This document shows, piece after piece, positions 52,776 through 62,621 of a stretch of 64,000 nt of DNA. The notes under the pieces are model-generated. The model was not told where the DNA came from. It searched no databases and worked only from the letters and a program-made list of their open reading frames with translations. This stretch comes from Paenibacillus sp. 32352. Its GTDB lineage: Bacteria > Bacillota > Bacilli > Paenibacillales > NBRC-103111. The stretch is taken from contig NZ_MZNT01000006.1 of assembly GCF_002042965.1 (NCBI RefSeq), forward strand, positions 62,001-126,000. The letters run 5' to 3'. Made by a program: the position numbers and the translations under genes. How positions within the stretch are numbered: the stretch's first letter is position 1; every line of letters starts with the position of its first letter.

Positions 52776-53552
52776 TTACAGCATTTCCAGCAGCCGATGA
52801 TATTGGGACAATAAGACCCCGTCCTCAACCTTTACACCGGAAGTATAAAAGGTGACCTGACCTGTTCCATCCCCGGTTTGGCCGCTTGCTTCCAGCACCC
52901 TTTTCAAATGCTTCACCGTACCGACGCTCCCGTCCATCAGCACCACATCATCAGGAAACAGCTTCCTGATGGCTGCTTTAAAGAAAGGGAAATGCGTACA
53001 GCCCAGAACGACCGTACCGTACTGCTTCAGGTCAAACGGAGTGAGCTGATCCTCCAGATAACGGATGACGTCATCCTCCTGAAATTGATATCTCTCGGCA
53101 AACTGGACCAGATTCGGCAGCGGCAGCTTGTCGACAATGGCATGGCTGTCAATCCGGTCCACCAGGTCATGGAACTTCTTCTCCTTGAGCGTTAGCGAGG
53201 TGGCCAGCACCAGCACCCTCTTGCCCATAGCTTCGCTAGCTTGCACCGCCGGCTTGACTGCAGGCTCGATGCCAAGCGCCGGAAACACATACTTCGCTCT
53301 TAGGTCCTCCACCGCTACGCTGGTTGCCGTATTGCAGGCGATCACGACCGCCTTCACTCCTTGCCGGGCAATAAAATCTACCGCTTCAAATATATATCGT
53401 TTGACTTCTTCCTTCGGCTTTTCGCCATATGGAACGTTCTGTGTATCCGCGTAATAAATATAATCTTCATTAGGCAGCTGCTTCAACGCCTGGTGAAGTA
53501 CCGTGACTCCACCGATACCTGAGTCAAAAATGCCGATTTTCAAGACATTCAC
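52776..53552 (-). CDS. murI: Glutamate racemase
   Basis: The 258-residue enzyme converts L- to D-glutamate for peptidoglycan. Catalytic cysteines are Cys73 (ACNTATSVAV) and Cys185 (GCTHFPFF), and the substrate loop is FDSGIGGVTVL. The length is normal. It is transcribed alone, leftward, next to the divergent SEDS gene at 53746, another cell wall gene. The frame's ATG (MNVLK) is the start, but an upstream RBS is not strong. Confidence 0.95.
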   Translation of the reverse strand: MNVLKIGIFDSGIGGVTVLHQALKQLPNEDYIYYADTQNVPYGEKPKEEVKRYIFEAVDFIARQGVKAVVIACNTATSVAVEDLRAKYVFPALGIEPAVKPAVQASEAMGKRVLVLATSLTLKEKKFHDLVDRIDSHAIVDKLPLPNLVQFAERYQFQEDDVIRYLEDQLTPFDLKQYGTVVLGCTHFPFFKAAIRKLFPDDVVLMDGSVGTVKHLKRVLEASGQTGDGTGQVTFYTSGVKVEDGVLLSQYHRLLEML

Positions 53553-53745
53553 TCTTTTCTGTCACAAGTTCTTATTCTATGGTTTCGGCTTCGAACAGCC
53601 TTTTCCCTTCAGCCCGCGGGCTACCCGCGTAAAAATGTATAATCGCTTCATAATATGTTACACTGAATAAACCGTCCTTACTAATTTATCCGTTTCAGGA
53701 GATCGCTGGTTACCAGCACGCAGCAAAAGGAGATTTGCACCAGCC

Positions 53746-54873
53746 ATGATTCGTAATATCAAAAAACTGGACTATCACATACTCATTCTTCTTTTCTTGT
53801 TCATGATCATCAGCACCCTGCTCATTAAGAGCGCCACCACGTATGATGAACAGTATCATAATCTTTATATCAAAAATATGATCAATTACGCCATAGGCTT
53901 CGTGGTGCTCATCGTGACCGCGCTGTGGGATTACCGCTTGGTCGTCAAGATGTCGTACTACATCTATGGCATTGCCTTGCTCCTGCTGGTTGCCGTCTAT
54001 AAGCTGGGCAGCAAAATTAACGGAGCTACAGGCTGGTTCGAGCTGCCGTTCGGGTTTAACTTTCAGCCGGCTGAGCTGATGAAAATCGTACTGATCCTAT
54101 CTATTGTAAAGCTGCTTGAGAAAAAAAACTACGACCCTCTGCAAATCACCCGCGATGTCGTTCCTATGGCTTTGATGACTCTAATTCCCTTCATTCTGGT
54201 ACTGAAGCAGCCGGATCTCGGAAATGCCGTCATTTATTTGGTTATTCTTTTCGCCATGCTGTGGATGGGGAATATGAAATACAGGCACATGCTTCTCCTG
54301 ATTCTTCTCATCGCGGCTTCTCTGATTGCGTTTGTCTACAGCTATATTCATTATCATGATTCGATAGAGCGGTATTTGCTGGACAAGAAGCTCGGTCACT
54401 GGTCGGAAAGGATCGACACGTATTTAATGCCGGATCAAGCCTCGGACGATGCAGCCTATCATGTCAAAAAAACGATTACCGCCATCGGCTCGGGCCAACT
54501 GAGCGGAGAAGGCTTCATGCAGGGCAGCTCCAAGAACCGCGGACGCATCCCGTTCGCGTACTCCGATTCCATCTTCGCCGTCATCGGAGAGGAATTCGGC
54601 TTTATCGGCTGCTCGGCACTCATTGCCCTCTATCTGATCCTGATCAGCAGGCTGCTGTTCATGAACATCGGCTCTGCTTATATAGCGGGAATTATGGCGG
54701 TAGGCGTGTCCGCCGTCCTCCTGTTTCAAATCTTCGAGAACATCGGGATGCTCATGGGCCTGATGCCGTTGACGGGGATAACGCTGCCCTTCATCAGCTA
54801 CGGAGGCACCTCGATAATTATCAATATGTTCTCTATCGGTCTTATCCTTAGTGCTCAGATTCATCGAGATTGA
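53746..54873 (+). CDS. SEDS-family protein (RodA/FtsW/SpoVE)
   Basis: A 375-residue integral membrane protein with about ten helices. It has GKINGATGWFELPFGFNFQPAE-like region, QPDLGNAVIYL and GEGFMQGSSKNRGRIPFAYSDSIFAVIGEEFGF, which are hallmarks of SEDS peptidoglycan polymerases. RodA, FtsW and SpoVE cannot be separated by eye; the short length favours RodA-like or a sporulation paralogue. GGAG is 12 nt before the ATG. No PBP partner is adjacent. Confidence 0.9.
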   Translation: MIRNIKKLDYHILILLFLFMIISTLLIKSATTYDEQYHNLYIKNMINYAIGFVVLIVTALWDYRLVVKMSYYIYGIALLLLVAVYKLGSKINGATGWFELPFGFNFQPAELMKIVLILSIVKLLEKKNYDPLQITRDVVPMALMTLIPFILVLKQPDLGNAVIYLVILFAMLWMGNMKYRHMLLLILLIAASLIAFVYSYIHYHDSIERYLLDKKLGHWSERIDTYLMPDQASDDAAYHVKKTITAIGSGQLSGEGFMQGSSKNRGRIPFAYSDSIFAVIGEEFGFIGCSALIALYLILISRLLFMNIGSAYIAGIMAVGVSAVLLFQIFENIGMLMGLMPLTGITLPFISYGGTSIIINMFSIGLILSAQIHRD

Positions 54874-54927
54874 GGCGCAGCCCTCTAATTAATGTAGAAG
54901 GCTGCGACGGTTGTGAAGCTAAGCGTT

Positions 54928-55080
54928 TGAAATTTCGCTAACAAATCCGGTGAGGTATCCCCCTCCGGCCGCTGTTGAAGCCCGTGAAGCATGATTAACT
55001 ATAGCGGTAACTTCACGGACTTCAAAGGCGGACGTAAACTCCTCCGAGGTATACCTCACCTCCTTATTTAGCGAATTTCA
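54928..55080. repeat. 153-bp imperfect inverted repeat (MITE-like)
   Basis: Left arm starts TGAAATTTCGCTAA and the right arm ends TTAGCGAATTTCA. GGTGAGGTAT pairs with ATACCTCACC, and GAAGCCCGTGAAG with CTTCACGGACTTC. Arms of about 70 bp pair with small bulges around a loop near 55000. No ORF. Confidence 0.8.
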
Positions 55081-55108
55081 CACCAAACAAGGCATCACAA
55101 CAATCCAC

Positions 55109-55136
55109 GCCCTCTAAATCTTCTAGAGGGCTTTTT
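55109..55136 (+). terminator. Intrinsic terminator
   Basis: GCCCTCTA (55109-55116) pairs with TAGAGGGC (55124-55131), followed by TTTTT. It probably ends the SEDS transcript, downstream of the inverted repeat. Confidence 0.85.
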
Positions 55137-55246
55137 GGGAGATAGGAAAGCGCCAGCTTATCGGAGCACGGCGCGTACCTATCGATGTGTATCCTCCGAT
55201 GAACGGGGGCTGCGCAATTCGCCCAAAGCATCGGCACACGTTTGCC

Positions 55247-56869
55247 TCAAGTTTCTGCAAGCCCTGCGCTCTGACGAAATTCCGAAGGCGTCATCCCCGT
55301 CACTTTCTTGAACACGTCGCTGAAGTAGCGACGCTCTTCGTATCCCAGCGCGGAAGCCACCTCCTGGATCTGCTTGTTCTGAAGCAGCATCTCCTTCGCC
55401 TTGTCCATCCGCGTAGCGGTGACGTACTGGCTGAAGCTCATCCCAGTCACCTTCTTGAACAGATTGGCGAAATAGCTCCCGCTCAAATGCACCTGCGAAG
55501 CGCAATGGGCCACGGTCAGCTCTGCAGACAGGTGCTGCTTGATATAGGCTATCGCCTGCTCAATGATCAAGTGTGCCTGCGAAGCGCTGCGCTCCTCCAC
55601 GATGCTGCAGCCCCGCTCGCAAATTTGCTTCAGCAGCCCGTAAATATCGTGAACGGTACGGCCGCTGCTCGCCTCCATTTCCTGCAGCAGCTCCTCCAGA
55701 GGCTCGATATCCTCATAGGAGAGCTTCTCGAGCAGCACCCGCACCAGCATGTTGGCAAATCCATGGAGCAGCAAGGCCAGATACCGCGGCTGCGGCCGCG
55801 GTTGAAAGTGAACCAGCTCCTCGTAAACCTCTTCGAGTATGACGAGCGTCCGCTCCCTGTTGCCCGACAACAGCGCAAAGGCAATGTCCTGCACCCGGTC
55901 CGCCGGATATTTGGGGAGCCGCTGCTTGTCCTCTATCACGTCGCCATAGCATACGACGCCATTGCCGCCGGTGTAGAAATGGTACGACATAGCCGTAGTC
56001 GCCTGCTGATACGACAGCGGCAGCTCATGGATCCTGCTTACCCGGCTGCCGACCCCGATGGAGACCGTGTACTTGGCGTAACGGGCGATATGATCACAGC
56101 AGCGTTCCGCCAGTGCGGACGGACTTTCCGCTTCGTATTCGTTATGGATGACTACGAACCTTCCGTCCGAATCGCGAAAGACCACGCCTTTGGTATAGGC
56201 ATGGATCGTTTCCTCCAATATATTTTGCATAGTGAACCGCAGCAGCTCGATTTCGCTGACTGGCCAATCCTTGCTCAGCTCCTGGAACCGGTCGATCTCG
56301 AGCACCATGACGACGAAGTTCTCCCGGTCCAGTCCGACCTGGAGAAAATCCCATCGTTCACGAATTTTGTTCTCATGAGCTTTGTGATGAATGAGCAAAT
56401 TGAAAAACTCCTGCCGCAGCACCGGCAAGCTCTCCTTCACCCGCCGCTCCATTTCCTGAATATTGGATTGCTGCCGCTTCAGTTCCAAGACCGCCAGCCG
56501 TGCCTTCTGTACCGTCTCGACGATGTCCTCCAATGAAAACGGCTTGGTCACGAAATCAAAGGCGCCAAGCCGAACGGCCTCCTGAGCATATTCGAAATCG
56601 CTGTAGCCGCTGATCAGGATGATCTTGCATTGCGGCAGCGCTTCGACAATAGCGCGCGTCATCGTCAGCCCGTCCATCTTCGGCATCCGAATATCAGTCA
56701 CGATGATATCCGGCTTTTCCTGCAAAGCCAGCTTCAAGCCGTCTTCGCCGTTGAGACAGGCTCCCGCAATGGCAATGCCGTATTGCTCCCACGAGATCCC
56801 GTTAACAAGTCCGTCTACAACGTCCTTGATATCATCTATAACGATCATTCTGATCATCGTCGAATCCAT
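55247..56869 (-). CDS. YesN-type AraC response regulator, second pair
   Basis: The 540-residue protein has a receiver domain with phospho-acceptor Asp59 (IIVTDIRMPKMDGL), a long middle region (about 135-430) and a C-terminal AraC HTH pair (SGSYFANLFKKVTGMSFSQY and RYFSDVFKKVTGMTPSEF). Its length is typical for YesN. It overlaps the kinase gene by 38 bp; GGAGGGG lies six bases before ATG 56869. It might activate the sugar transporter at 48737-52055, 3 kb away, which is inference. Confidence 0.93.
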   Translation of the reverse strand: MDSTMIRMIVIDDIKDVVDGLVNGISWEQYGIAIAGACLNGEDGLKLALQEKPDIIVTDIRMPKMDGLTMTRAIVEALPQCKIILISGYSDFEYAQEAVRLGAFDFVTKPFSLEDIVETVQKARLAVLELKRQQSNIQEMERRVKESLPVLRQEFFNLLIHHKAHENKIRERWDFLQVGLDRENFVVMVLEIDRFQELSKDWPVSEIELLRFTMQNILEETIHAYTKGVVFRDSDGRFVVIHNEYEAESPSALAERCCDHIARYAKYTVSIGVGSRVSRIHELPLSYQQATTAMSYHFYTGGNGVVCYGDVIEDKQRLPKYPADRVQDIAFALLSGNRERTLVILEEVYEELVHFQPRPQPRYLALLLHGFANMLVRVLLEKLSYEDIEPLEELLQEMEASSGRTVHDIYGLLKQICERGCSIVEERSASQAHLIIEQAIAYIKQHLSAELTVAHCASQVHLSGSYFANLFKKVTGMSFSQYVTATRMDKAKEMLLQNKQIQEVASALGYEERRYFSDVFKKVTGMTPSEFRQSAGLAET

Positions 56870-58634
56870 CGTCTGCCCCTCCTCTGTCCCAAGGTATCCT
56901 CAAGGTTACGACCGTTCCCAAGCCCGGCGTGCTGTGGATCGTCATGCTCGCTTCGTCCTCATAATACAGCTTGAGACGCTCGACAATGTTATGAAGCGCG
57001 TAGCTGTCCGACGATTCGGCGGCCTGTCGTATCGCGCGCAGCTGCTCCTCGTCCATGCCGTGGCCGTTATCTTCGATTGTGAATATCAGGTGATCTTCCA
57101 CTGGCTCCAGCCTCACTATAATGAGGCCCCCGGTCTGCTTGTCCTTGAAGCCATGAAGGATCGAATTTTCGACCAGCGGCTGAAGCAGCACCTTCAATAT
57201 CGAATGCTGTTGAATGTCCTCGTCCTGCGGAGCTTCGATCCGATATTCAAACAAATTCTCGTAGCATCTCTGCTGAAGCGACAAATATTGCTCCACGTGC
57301 AACAATTCTTTCTTGATTGTTGTCAGTTCTTTGCCGTTATTCAGACCCAGCTGGAACATCCGCGACAACGACATGACCATCCGGCCGACCTCATCCGATT
57401 TCTTCAGCTGCGTCTTCCAATAAATGGTGTTCAATGTGTTGTATAGAAAATGCGGGTCAATCTGCGCCTGCAGCGCCTTGATTTCCGCCTTGTGCTTGTC
57501 CTTTTCCACCCGGTGGTTCGCCTCAATTAATTGTGCGATCTGCTCCAGCATCCGGTTGAACTGCTTGCCTACCTGGGCCACCTCATCATTACCCCCGCTT
57601 TCGAAGCGTACGCCCAAGTCGTTATCCCCCGCGCGCCGCATCAGCTTTTGAAGCTTGGTCAGCGGATTCGCCAGCAGCGTACTTAAGGCGTTGGACACAA
57701 GAAAGCCTATGATAATGCAGACAATCATGACGAGCAAGGTTGCCCATTTGATGCCGTTCGCCTGGCTCATCAGCTCATCGGTCGGTTTAACGCTGATGTA
57801 GGTCCACTTGTTGTCGACGGTGGATTTGACGAAGTTCACCAAGTACGTCTCGCCTTGAAAGGCATAATTAAAAGCTCCCTGCGCCTTGGACCCGATTCGC
57901 TCCCGGAACTCCGGCTCTTTGAGCATATCCCCGTACAGATACGGCTTTTGCATGAATACCGGCGTTCCATCTTCCTTCATGATCGTAACGCCTTCACGCC
58001 ATTCGTTAATATTATCGGTTAAAAAATGAAGCAGTCCTTCCTCCCTCAAATTCACAATAATATAGGATTCAGGGACCACAAAGCTTGAAATCGCGTTAAT
58101 GACCAGTGATAAAACCGGAACCTCCCCGGCGAAAAAGGGATCTTTATGCCCCTCAATCCATATCGCATGCCGTTCTTCCCGGATTCTGTCGTACATAGGC
58201 GTATCAACAAAATGGTTCTGGGCTTGTCTAGGCGCATCCGCAGGGTAAAAATCGCCTATCGGCGTCGTAAGCAGCACCGATTGCAGCAGCCGCTCATTCA
58301 GCTTCAGCTGCATAAACGGCGTTTGCAAAGCCGCATAATGAGCAAAATAGTTCGAGTTATTTCCCGTAACGACATCTTTCATCGCCTGCTCGTAGGAGCT
58401 GCTGATCACCAGCGTCATTAGGGACAGAGCAACATGGTTCAGCTTCTCATCGAACGCCTGGGAGGATTTATTCAATGCATCCTGACTCAGCTTCAGGGCG
58501 TTGTCCTGCACAACCTTCGCAGAAATTTGGTAAGTGGTCCATCCAACGGTCAGCACGGATAAAATAATCATCAAGGCAAAGGCGATACGAAGCCGGTGCT
58601 TGAACGGGTATTTATGCAAAAAATGACGAATCAA
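56832..58634 (-). CDS. YesM-type sensor histidine kinase, second pair
   Basis: A 600-residue kinase: TM1 (about 16-36), an extracellular Cache-like domain, TM2 (about 295-318), HAMP, His_kinase with the phospho-acceptor His in IDPHFLYNTLNTIYW, and HATPase_c with VENSILHGFKD and IEDNGHGMDEEQL. Its C-terminal tail is acidic (GADDGFDDDQNDRYR). It is transcribed leftward, away from the ger operon. The signal is unknown. Confidence 0.93.
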   Translation of the reverse strand: MIRHFLHKYPFKHRLRIAFALMIILSVLTVGWTTYQISAKVVQDNALKLSQDALNKSSQAFDEKLNHVALSLMTLVISSSYEQAMKDVVTGNNSNYFAHYAALQTPFMQLKLNERLLQSVLLTTPIGDFYPADAPRQAQNHFVDTPMYDRIREERHAIWIEGHKDPFFAGEVPVLSLVINAISSFVVPESYIIVNLREEGLLHFLTDNINEWREGVTIMKEDGTPVFMQKPYLYGDMLKEPEFRERIGSKAQGAFNYAFQGETYLVNFVKSTVDNKWTYISVKPTDELMSQANGIKWATLLVMIVCIIIGFLVSNALSTLLANPLTKLQKLMRRAGDNDLGVRFESGGNDEVAQVGKQFNRMLEQIAQLIEANHRVEKDKHKAEIKALQAQIDPHFLYNTLNTIYWKTQLKKSDEVGRMVMSLSRMFQLGLNNGKELTTIKKELLHVEQYLSLQQRCYENLFEYRIEAPQDEDIQQHSILKVLLQPLVENSILHGFKDKQTGGLIIVRLEPVEDHLIFTIEDNGHGMDEEQLRAIRQAAESSDSYALHNIVERLKLYYEDEASMTIHSTPGLGTVVTLRIPWDRGGADDGFDDDQNDRYR

Positions 58635-58770
58635 ATCCAGTTCGTTCCCTTCCTGCAGTCACTCCGGCCTTCTTTCATCAGGCCTGGTTTATGCTATAAA
58701 TCATACCACGCTCGTGTCGGATTGCAAAAACAAGCCTGACGCAGCTTGGCCGGATAAATGAGCCATTTCC

Positions 58771-58799
58771 GCATAAATTTTTCATCCTATGCCATATTA
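58771..58799 (+). promoter_or_regulatory. Sigma-G-like promoter of the ger operon
   Basis: GCATA (58771-58775), 17 bp, CATATTA (58793-58799) fits the forespore sigma-G consensus (gHATR-N17/18-CATnHTA). The transcript would start near 58806, about 25 nt before ATG 58832. Confidence 0.65.
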
Positions 58800-58831
58800 A
58801 ACAATAAATGAAGGATCGGAATGGAGTCATC

Positions 58832-60373
58832 ATGAGCTTTCTTCACTGGTTGAAATGGAAAAGTCCTCAGAATCCGTCGGCCCATCCAACGTACGAGAAG
58901 CTGACTGGCACCATAAGCCCCTCTCTGGCGGCAAATATAGCGGAGCTAAGCGCTCTTTTCAGTCTGGCTCCCGATCTTGTCATCCGTCATCTTGTCATCC
59001 AATCGACGGGTGACGAAGCTGCGCTCGTATACATGAATGGGCTTAGCGATAAAAACTCCATTAACAATAATGTGATCCGTTCGCTTCAGACGGGAACATC
59101 CGGCGGAAGCTCCGGTTCAGCCCCAACCGTCACTATTGGATACATTATGAAGCTGACGCGTTGGGAGGACATTGAACAAGCTCTTTTCCAAGGCTACAGT
59201 ATTTTGTTTACGGAAGGGCTGACGGAGGTTCAAACCTTCGACACCCAAGGCTGGCCGCAGCGGTCCATCGAAGACCCTCAGATAGAGGCTTCCCTGAAGG
59301 GGGCCCACCAGGGCTTTGTAGAAACGGGAACCCAGAATATCGCCATGATTCGCCGGTATATTCCGAACCGTGAGCTCAAAATAAGGGAAATTACGGTTGG
59401 ACGAAGAGGAAGAACAACCGTATCCATTCTCTATTTGGCCGATGTCGCCCATCCGGAGGTTCTGAAGGAGCTGGAAGACCGCATCCGGAGGCTGGATGTA
59501 GATGCGATATTGAACACCGGGGAGCTGGAAGGGTTCATAGAAGACAACCCGTACTCTCCTTTCCCCCAGTTCTTATCGACGGAGCGTCCGGACGCCGCGG
59601 CTTCCCAAATATTGCAGGGCAGGTTCGCCGTTGTCGTCGATCGCTCTCCAAGCGTGCTGATCGGCCCTACGACCTTTACGTCCTTCTTTCAAAGCTTGGA
59701 CGATTACAGTACGCGCTGGCTCCTTGCCACGTTTATCCGGCTGCTGCGTTTCGTCGGCTTCCTCGTCGCAGCCTTTCTGCCCGCTCTCTACATCGCGGCC
59801 ATTTCATTTAATTACGAGGTCATACCGATAAAGCTGATCTTATCGATCGGGGAATCCCGGGAGCGTGTTCCTTTTCCCCCTATCGTGGAGGCGTTGCTGA
59901 TGGAAATTACGCTGGAGATGCTGCGGGAGGCCGGGATTCGGCTGCCTTCGCCGATCGGGCAAACCGTAGGCATCGTCGGGGGTATCGTCATAGGCCAGGC
60001 CGCCGTACAGGCCGGCATCGTAAGCAACGTAATGGTTATTGTTGTGGCGGCGACGGCGATCGCTTCATTCATTATCCCGAATTACGATATGGCTTCCGCC
60101 ATTCGTTTGATCCGATTCCCCATGATGATCATTGCTTCCATGTTCGGCATTGTCGGAATCGTTATCGGGTTAATGACTCTCATCGCCCATCTCATTTCTC
60201 TTGAATCGCTCGGTACTCCCTATGGAAGCCCGCTCGCCCCGATGCGTTTCGCAGATTGGAAGGATACGTTTATCCGGGTACCGCTATGGAAAATGACCAA
60301 ACGTCCGGTGAGCGCGCGGCCTGTGCAGGATAAACGGCTGGGCCCCAATCACCCTAGAGGTGACGGCAAATGA
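58832..60373 (+). CDS. Spore germination protein, GerA family (A subunit)
   Basis: The 513-residue protein starts at ATG 58832, with GGAG 7 nt upstream, and not at 58808. It has a soluble N-terminal region (about 1-240, with HLVIQSTGDEAALVYMNGL and VDAILNTGELEGFIEDNPYSPFPQ) and a membrane domain with several helices (from 300). The A subunit is the core of the germinant receptor in the inner spore membrane and assembles into an ion channel. It overlaps the B gene by 4 bp. Confidence 0.92.
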   Translation: MSFLHWLKWKSPQNPSAHPTYEKLTGTISPSLAANIAELSALFSLAPDLVIRHLVIQSTGDEAALVYMNGLSDKNSINNNVIRSLQTGTSGGSSGSAPTVTIGYIMKLTRWEDIEQALFQGYSILFTEGLTEVQTFDTQGWPQRSIEDPQIEASLKGAHQGFVETGTQNIAMIRRYIPNRELKIREITVGRRGRTTVSILYLADVAHPEVLKELEDRIRRLDVDAILNTGELEGFIEDNPYSPFPQFLSTERPDAAASQILQGRFAVVVDRSPSVLIGPTTFTSFFQSLDDYSTRWLLATFIRLLRFVGFLVAAFLPALYIAAISFNYEVIPIKLILSIGESRERVPFPPIVEALLMEITLEMLREAGIRLPSPIGQTVGIVGGIVIGQAAVQAGIVSNVMVIVVAATAIASFIIPNYDMASAIRLIRFPMMIIASMFGIVGIVIGLMTLIAHLISLESLGTPYGSPLAPMRFADWKDTFIRVPLWKMTKRPVSARPVQDKRLGPNHPRGDGK

Positions 60374-61470
60374 AGAAATACCAGTATAACGAAATCACGC
60401 TGATGCAGTATATCTTTTTCATTCATGGTACTCAGCTGGGGAGCGGCCAGCTAGCTCTCCCCCGCTTGTTGGCCGAAAAGGCCGGCGTCAGCGGATGGAT
60501 ATCGCTCCTGATGGGCTGGGCAGGGTCCGTAGCCGCCAGTCTATTCATCGTCTCTATCATGAAAAGATATCCGGATGGAGCCTTTCCCGATTTGCTGGTT
60601 CATTATTTCGGCAAACCTATCGGCAAAATAGCGGTATTGTTGATGACGATGTTTTACGCCTTTTCCAGCCTGACCAGCATCTTCGCAACGGGTTTGATGA
60701 TTCAGCAGTGGATTCTCCCCCATACGCCGCTGTACATTTTAATCATTTTGTTCTCGATACCGACGTATCTGATCACCCGCAACGGTCTTCGGGTTATAGG
60801 CCGGTATACAGAGCTGATTTTTTTTCTGACGATAGGGATGATCTTCTTCATGCTGGTCCCGTTAAAGAACGGGCATCCGCTGCATCTGCTTCCGATCCTT
60901 GGAGAAGGATGGGGCCCTTTGCTTCAGGGGACTCTGGTTACGGTATTTTCGTTCCTTGGCTTCGATTCCGCCCTGATCGCGTATCCGTTTCTGCAAAAAA
61001 AACAAGCTGCCGCCACAGGGATCATCATAGCCAACACCTTGACGTTGCTCATTTTTCTGATTAACGTGCTATCGTGCTTTGTTTTCTTCAGTCCGGATGA
61101 AATCACGCAGTATCAACAGCCAACCCTCGATTTGCTGAAGGTGGTCGAATTCAAATTTGTTGAGCGGCTGGAAATAGTATTTTTATCCGGATTTTTGACC
61201 GTCATTTCCGCGACATGGATCACTCTGATGTATAATACCGTCTTTTGCACAAGCTGGCTTCTAGGCAAACAAGATCATCAAAGCCACGTGCTCGTCCTGC
61301 TGGTCCTTACCATCCTGTCTGCTTATTTCCTAGATCCTTCAACGGATCAAATGGAGGATTGGTACAGCTGGCTGACCAAAACGGGCTTTCTGTACGCCTT
61401 TGTCATGCCGGTAGGCTTATGGCTGTACCTAAGGGGAAAAGAGCTGTCCCAAGGAAGGAGACGCACATGA
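60370..61470 (+). CDS. Spore germination protein, GerB family (first copy)
   Basis: The 366-residue protein has ten predicted helices of the APC-superfamily type. EITLMQYIFFIHGTQLGSGQ and GQLALPRLLAEKAGVSGW at the N-terminus place it in the GerAB/spore permease family, whose B subunit binds the germinant, often an amino acid. It overlaps both neighbours by 4 bp. A paralogue of the same length is encoded at 62622. Confidence 0.92.
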   Translation: MKKYQYNEITLMQYIFFIHGTQLGSGQLALPRLLAEKAGVSGWISLLMGWAGSVAASLFIVSIMKRYPDGAFPDLLVHYFGKPIGKIAVLLMTMFYAFSSLTSIFATGLMIQQWILPHTPLYILIILFSIPTYLITRNGLRVIGRYTELIFFLTIGMIFFMLVPLKNGHPLHLLPILGEGWGPLLQGTLVTVFSFLGFDSALIAYPFLQKKQAAATGIIIANTLTLLIFLINVLSCFVFFSPDEITQYQQPTLDLLKVVEFKFVERLEIVFLSGFLTVISATWITLMYNTVFCTSWLLGKQDHQSHVLVLLVLTILSAYFLDPSTDQMEDWYSWLTKTGFLYAFVMPVGLWLYLRGKELSQGRRRT

Positions 61471-62585
61471 GGAAACCCATCCAATTGGCGGTAATCATCG
61501 CCCTGCTCGCTGCCCTTCTTACCGGCTGCAGAGACCGGCACAATCTGGAGGATCTTACCGTCATCCTTATGCTAGGGATCGATGTAGACGGCAATAACAA
61601 CCTGGTGTTCTATGAATCGAGCCCTGTCTTTAATAAAGAAGCGAAGGACAAGGAAGAGGAGTATGGAGTCAAGGCTGCCACGTTTCATGAAGCCAGGGAA
61701 GTGTTCGATGCCATGGTTACGGCTCTGACGGTGGAAGGGAAGGTCCAAATTATTTTGCTCAGCCATCGGCTTCTGAAAAGAGGGGACTGGTTCCCGCTTT
61801 TCGATACGTTTTACCGTGATACCAAGAACAGCCTGTCGCCCAAGGTAGTTGCTGTCGACGGATCCGTCTCGGACATCATCCACTTCACTCCGAAAGATAA
61901 GCCGCTGCTTCCCATGTTTATTACAAGCCTTATCGAGCAAAACCACCGGAGCAACATTACGGTAAAAACAAACTTGCTGGATTTGCACCGGCAAATGACC
62001 GATAGGGGGATGACCCCCTTTATTTCGGAAATCAAGAAGGATAAGGAGGTTGAGCTTACAGGGACGACCTTGCTGCAAGAGGATGGAAAGTACGCCGACT
62101 CGCTTAACCTGCAGCAAACCACGCTCCTGCGCATTCTTCAACAGCATCGGCACGGGGAGCAGAACGTTACTCTTTCCTTTCCTGCCGGTGAAAAAAAGGG
62201 GCCCATTGAACAAAACAGGCTGAGCTTTCTCATACAGCGACTCTCTAATAAAACGAAAACGGCTTACGAACAGGGACGCTTTCGTTTCGATACGCAGGTC
62301 AATATGACAGTTACACTGACAGAACGGCTCTTTCCCTATAACATGAGAACCGAAAGCCGCAAGCTGGAGCAAATGATGGAGAAGGAGCTGCAAAAGCAGC
62401 TGCAAACTCTCATTAAAAAGATGCAAAAGCATAAAGCCGACCCTGTAGGCTACGGCGACTTGGCCAGAGCTTATCAGTATAAAGCTTGGTCCAAGGTCGG
62501 GCAGCAGTGGGGTGAAGCCTGGTCCAAGGCTGAAGTAAATGTATCGGTCAAGGTCAAAATCAAAAGCAGCGGCCCCATCATTTGA
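61467..62585 (+). CDS. Spore germination lipoprotein, GerC family (first copy)
   Basis: A 372-residue lipoprotein starting at ATG 61467, overlapping the B stop by 4 bp; GGAAGGAG precedes it. Signal peptide and lipobox AALLTGC are followed by RDRHNLEDLTVILMLGIDVD, typical of Ger(x)C, whose mature domain sits on the outer face of the inner spore membrane. The gene ends 36 bp before the second B gene. Confidence 0.92.
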   Translation: MRKPIQLAVIIALLAALLTGCRDRHNLEDLTVILMLGIDVDGNNNLVFYESSPVFNKEAKDKEEEYGVKAATFHEAREVFDAMVTALTVEGKVQIILLSHRLLKRGDWFPLFDTFYRDTKNSLSPKVVAVDGSVSDIIHFTPKDKPLLPMFITSLIEQNHRSNITVKTNLLDLHRQMTDRGMTPFISEIKKDKEVELTGTTLLQEDGKYADSLNLQQTTLLRILQQHRHGEQNVTLSFPAGEKKGPIEQNRLSFLIQRLSNKTKTAYEQGRFRFDTQVNMTVTLTERLFPYNMRTESRKLEQMMEKELQKQLQTLIKKMQKHKADPVGYGDLARAYQYKAWSKVGQQWGEAWSKAEVNVSVKVKIKSSGPII

Positions 62586-62621
62586 GGCCAAGGACATATA
62601 GTGGAAGGAGGCAGCTAGGGA

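Noticed and set aside
55187..56536. A 449-codon open frame on the + strand opposite the YesN regulator
   Set aside because: Antisense of a receiver-AraC protein with intact domains.
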